From DASRBO01 sp035653595 (GTDB lineage Bacteria > Actinomycetota > Acidimicrobiia > Acidimicrobiales > JAJPHE01), in assembly GCA_035653595.1 (NCBI GenBank), contig DASRBO010000190.1, positions 1 to 64,000 of the forward strand: a DNA stretch of 64,000 nt. Direction: 5' to 3'. The notes under the pieces were generated by a model, which saw only the letters and a program-made list of their open reading frames with translations, was not told the DNA's origin and searched no databases. Each line of letters opens with the position of its first letter. The first letter of the stretch is position 1. This document shows positions 63,729 to 64,000 of this stretch, one piece after another. Position numbers and translations under genes: made by a program.

Positions 63729-64000
63729 GCTTCGTTCCCACCCCCACCCAACGCCCCGGCGCCCTGGCCCTGATCCGCCGGCCGTGGGCAGCCGCCACCA
63801 TGCAGGCGGCGATATTCCCGCTGGTGGTCCTGTTCTTCATCTACTTCTTCGATCAGTTCGACGCCGCCACGTTCGGTGTGCTGGCCCCAGAGATCGAGAA
63901 GGCCTTCCACCTGACCGACCGCGCGTTCGTGAACCTCATCGCCCTCCAGTCGATCGTCGTGCTCGGTGCCGGGGTTCCCATCGGCTACTACGGCGACCGA
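63725..64000 (+). CDS. MFS-type permease, N-terminal part (cut by the window end)
   Basis: The first 92 codons are present, starting at the ATG that overlaps the fused permease stop as ATGA. After a short polar start come two hydrophobic helices. IYFFDQFDAATFGVLAPEIEKAF matches FLDQFDKQAFAALAPEVKDFF of the MFS-LivF-LivG fusion, and VPIGYYGDR matches its VPVGYLADR motif A. By position and similarity this is probably the start of a second MFS-ATPase fusion, but the ATPase part cannot be seen. Confidence 0.8.
   Translation, partial: MSFVPTPTQRPGALALIRRPWAAATMQAAIFPLVVLFFIYFFDQFDAATFGVLAPEIEKAFHLTDRAFVNLIALQSIVVLGAGVPIGYYGDR

Noticed and set aside
1..64000. tRNA, rRNA, CRISPR, insertion sequences or prophage genes
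   Set aside because: No cloverleaf, repeat-spacer pattern, transposase, integrase or phage structural motif was seen on either strand.

Overview
The window reads as a very GC-rich, densely packed chromosome of an actinobacterium. The gcvH - garA (FHA) - ftsR (MerR) - BFN-nuclease block, the MurT/GatD pair, the MoxR-DUF58 operon, 4-base start/stop overlaps, frequent GTG/TTG starts and TANNNT -10 boxes placed 6-8 bases before start codons all fit that phylum. The class Acidimicrobiia is my best guess, by inference only. I saw no tRNA, rRNA, CRISPR array, insertion sequence or phage gene, and no gene-free stretch over 300 bases.

Region 1 (1-8065, minus strand): a run from an ATP-grasp enzyme and a CCAEP-tailed radical SAM protein, through a CDP-alcohol phosphotransferase and a nucleotidyltransferase/phosphomannomutase-like fusion, to gcvH, garA, ftsR, hpt and the first codons of a BFN-domain protein. 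Region 2 (8087-17764, plus): eight closely spaced genes: nfuA, a VOC protein, an alkyl-DHAP-synthase-like flavoprotein, a membrane protein, a fatty acyl-CoA reductase/HAD fusion, a zinc alcohol dehydrogenase, a LarA-like protein and a PlsC acyltransferase. Together they resemble the enzyme set for making ether lipids. Region 3 (17776-25981): a GntR/HutC regulator divergent from aconitase, GatD/MurT cell-wall amidation, a HAD-PlsC fusion divergent from a LysR regulator, and two small proteins. Region 4 (26076-36144): acyl-CoA synthetase, drug-type MFS exporter, flippase, two alpha/beta hydrolases, a small membrane protein and two amidohydrolases.

Region 5 (36137-52955, all minus) is a long co-directional run. 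It begins with a LIV-type transport system: a membrane-anchored binding protein, a lipoprotein, a fused LivH-LivM permease and a protein joining an MFS permease to two LivF/LivG-like ATPases. It continues with MoxR, DUF58, a transglutaminase-fold protein lacking its catalytic triad, two lipoproteins, TetR, an SDR and an aldo-keto reductase of the L-fucose dehydrogenase type. Region 6 (53073-59365) holds L-fuconate dehydratase, a signal-less sugar-binding-type protein, a GHL6-like glycoside hydrolase and a sulfatase, suggesting use of a (sulfated) fucose-type sugar. Region 7 (59411-64000) is a second LIV-type system: binding lipoprotein, fused permease, and the start of a second MFS protein in the same position as the MFS-ATPase fusion.

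The most unusual items are the MFS-LivF-LivG fusion with its second, cut-off relative; the ether-lipid-like operon containing a LarA homologue; the CCAEP radical SAM/ATP-grasp pair; and several proteins that keep a fold but have lost catalytic residues.
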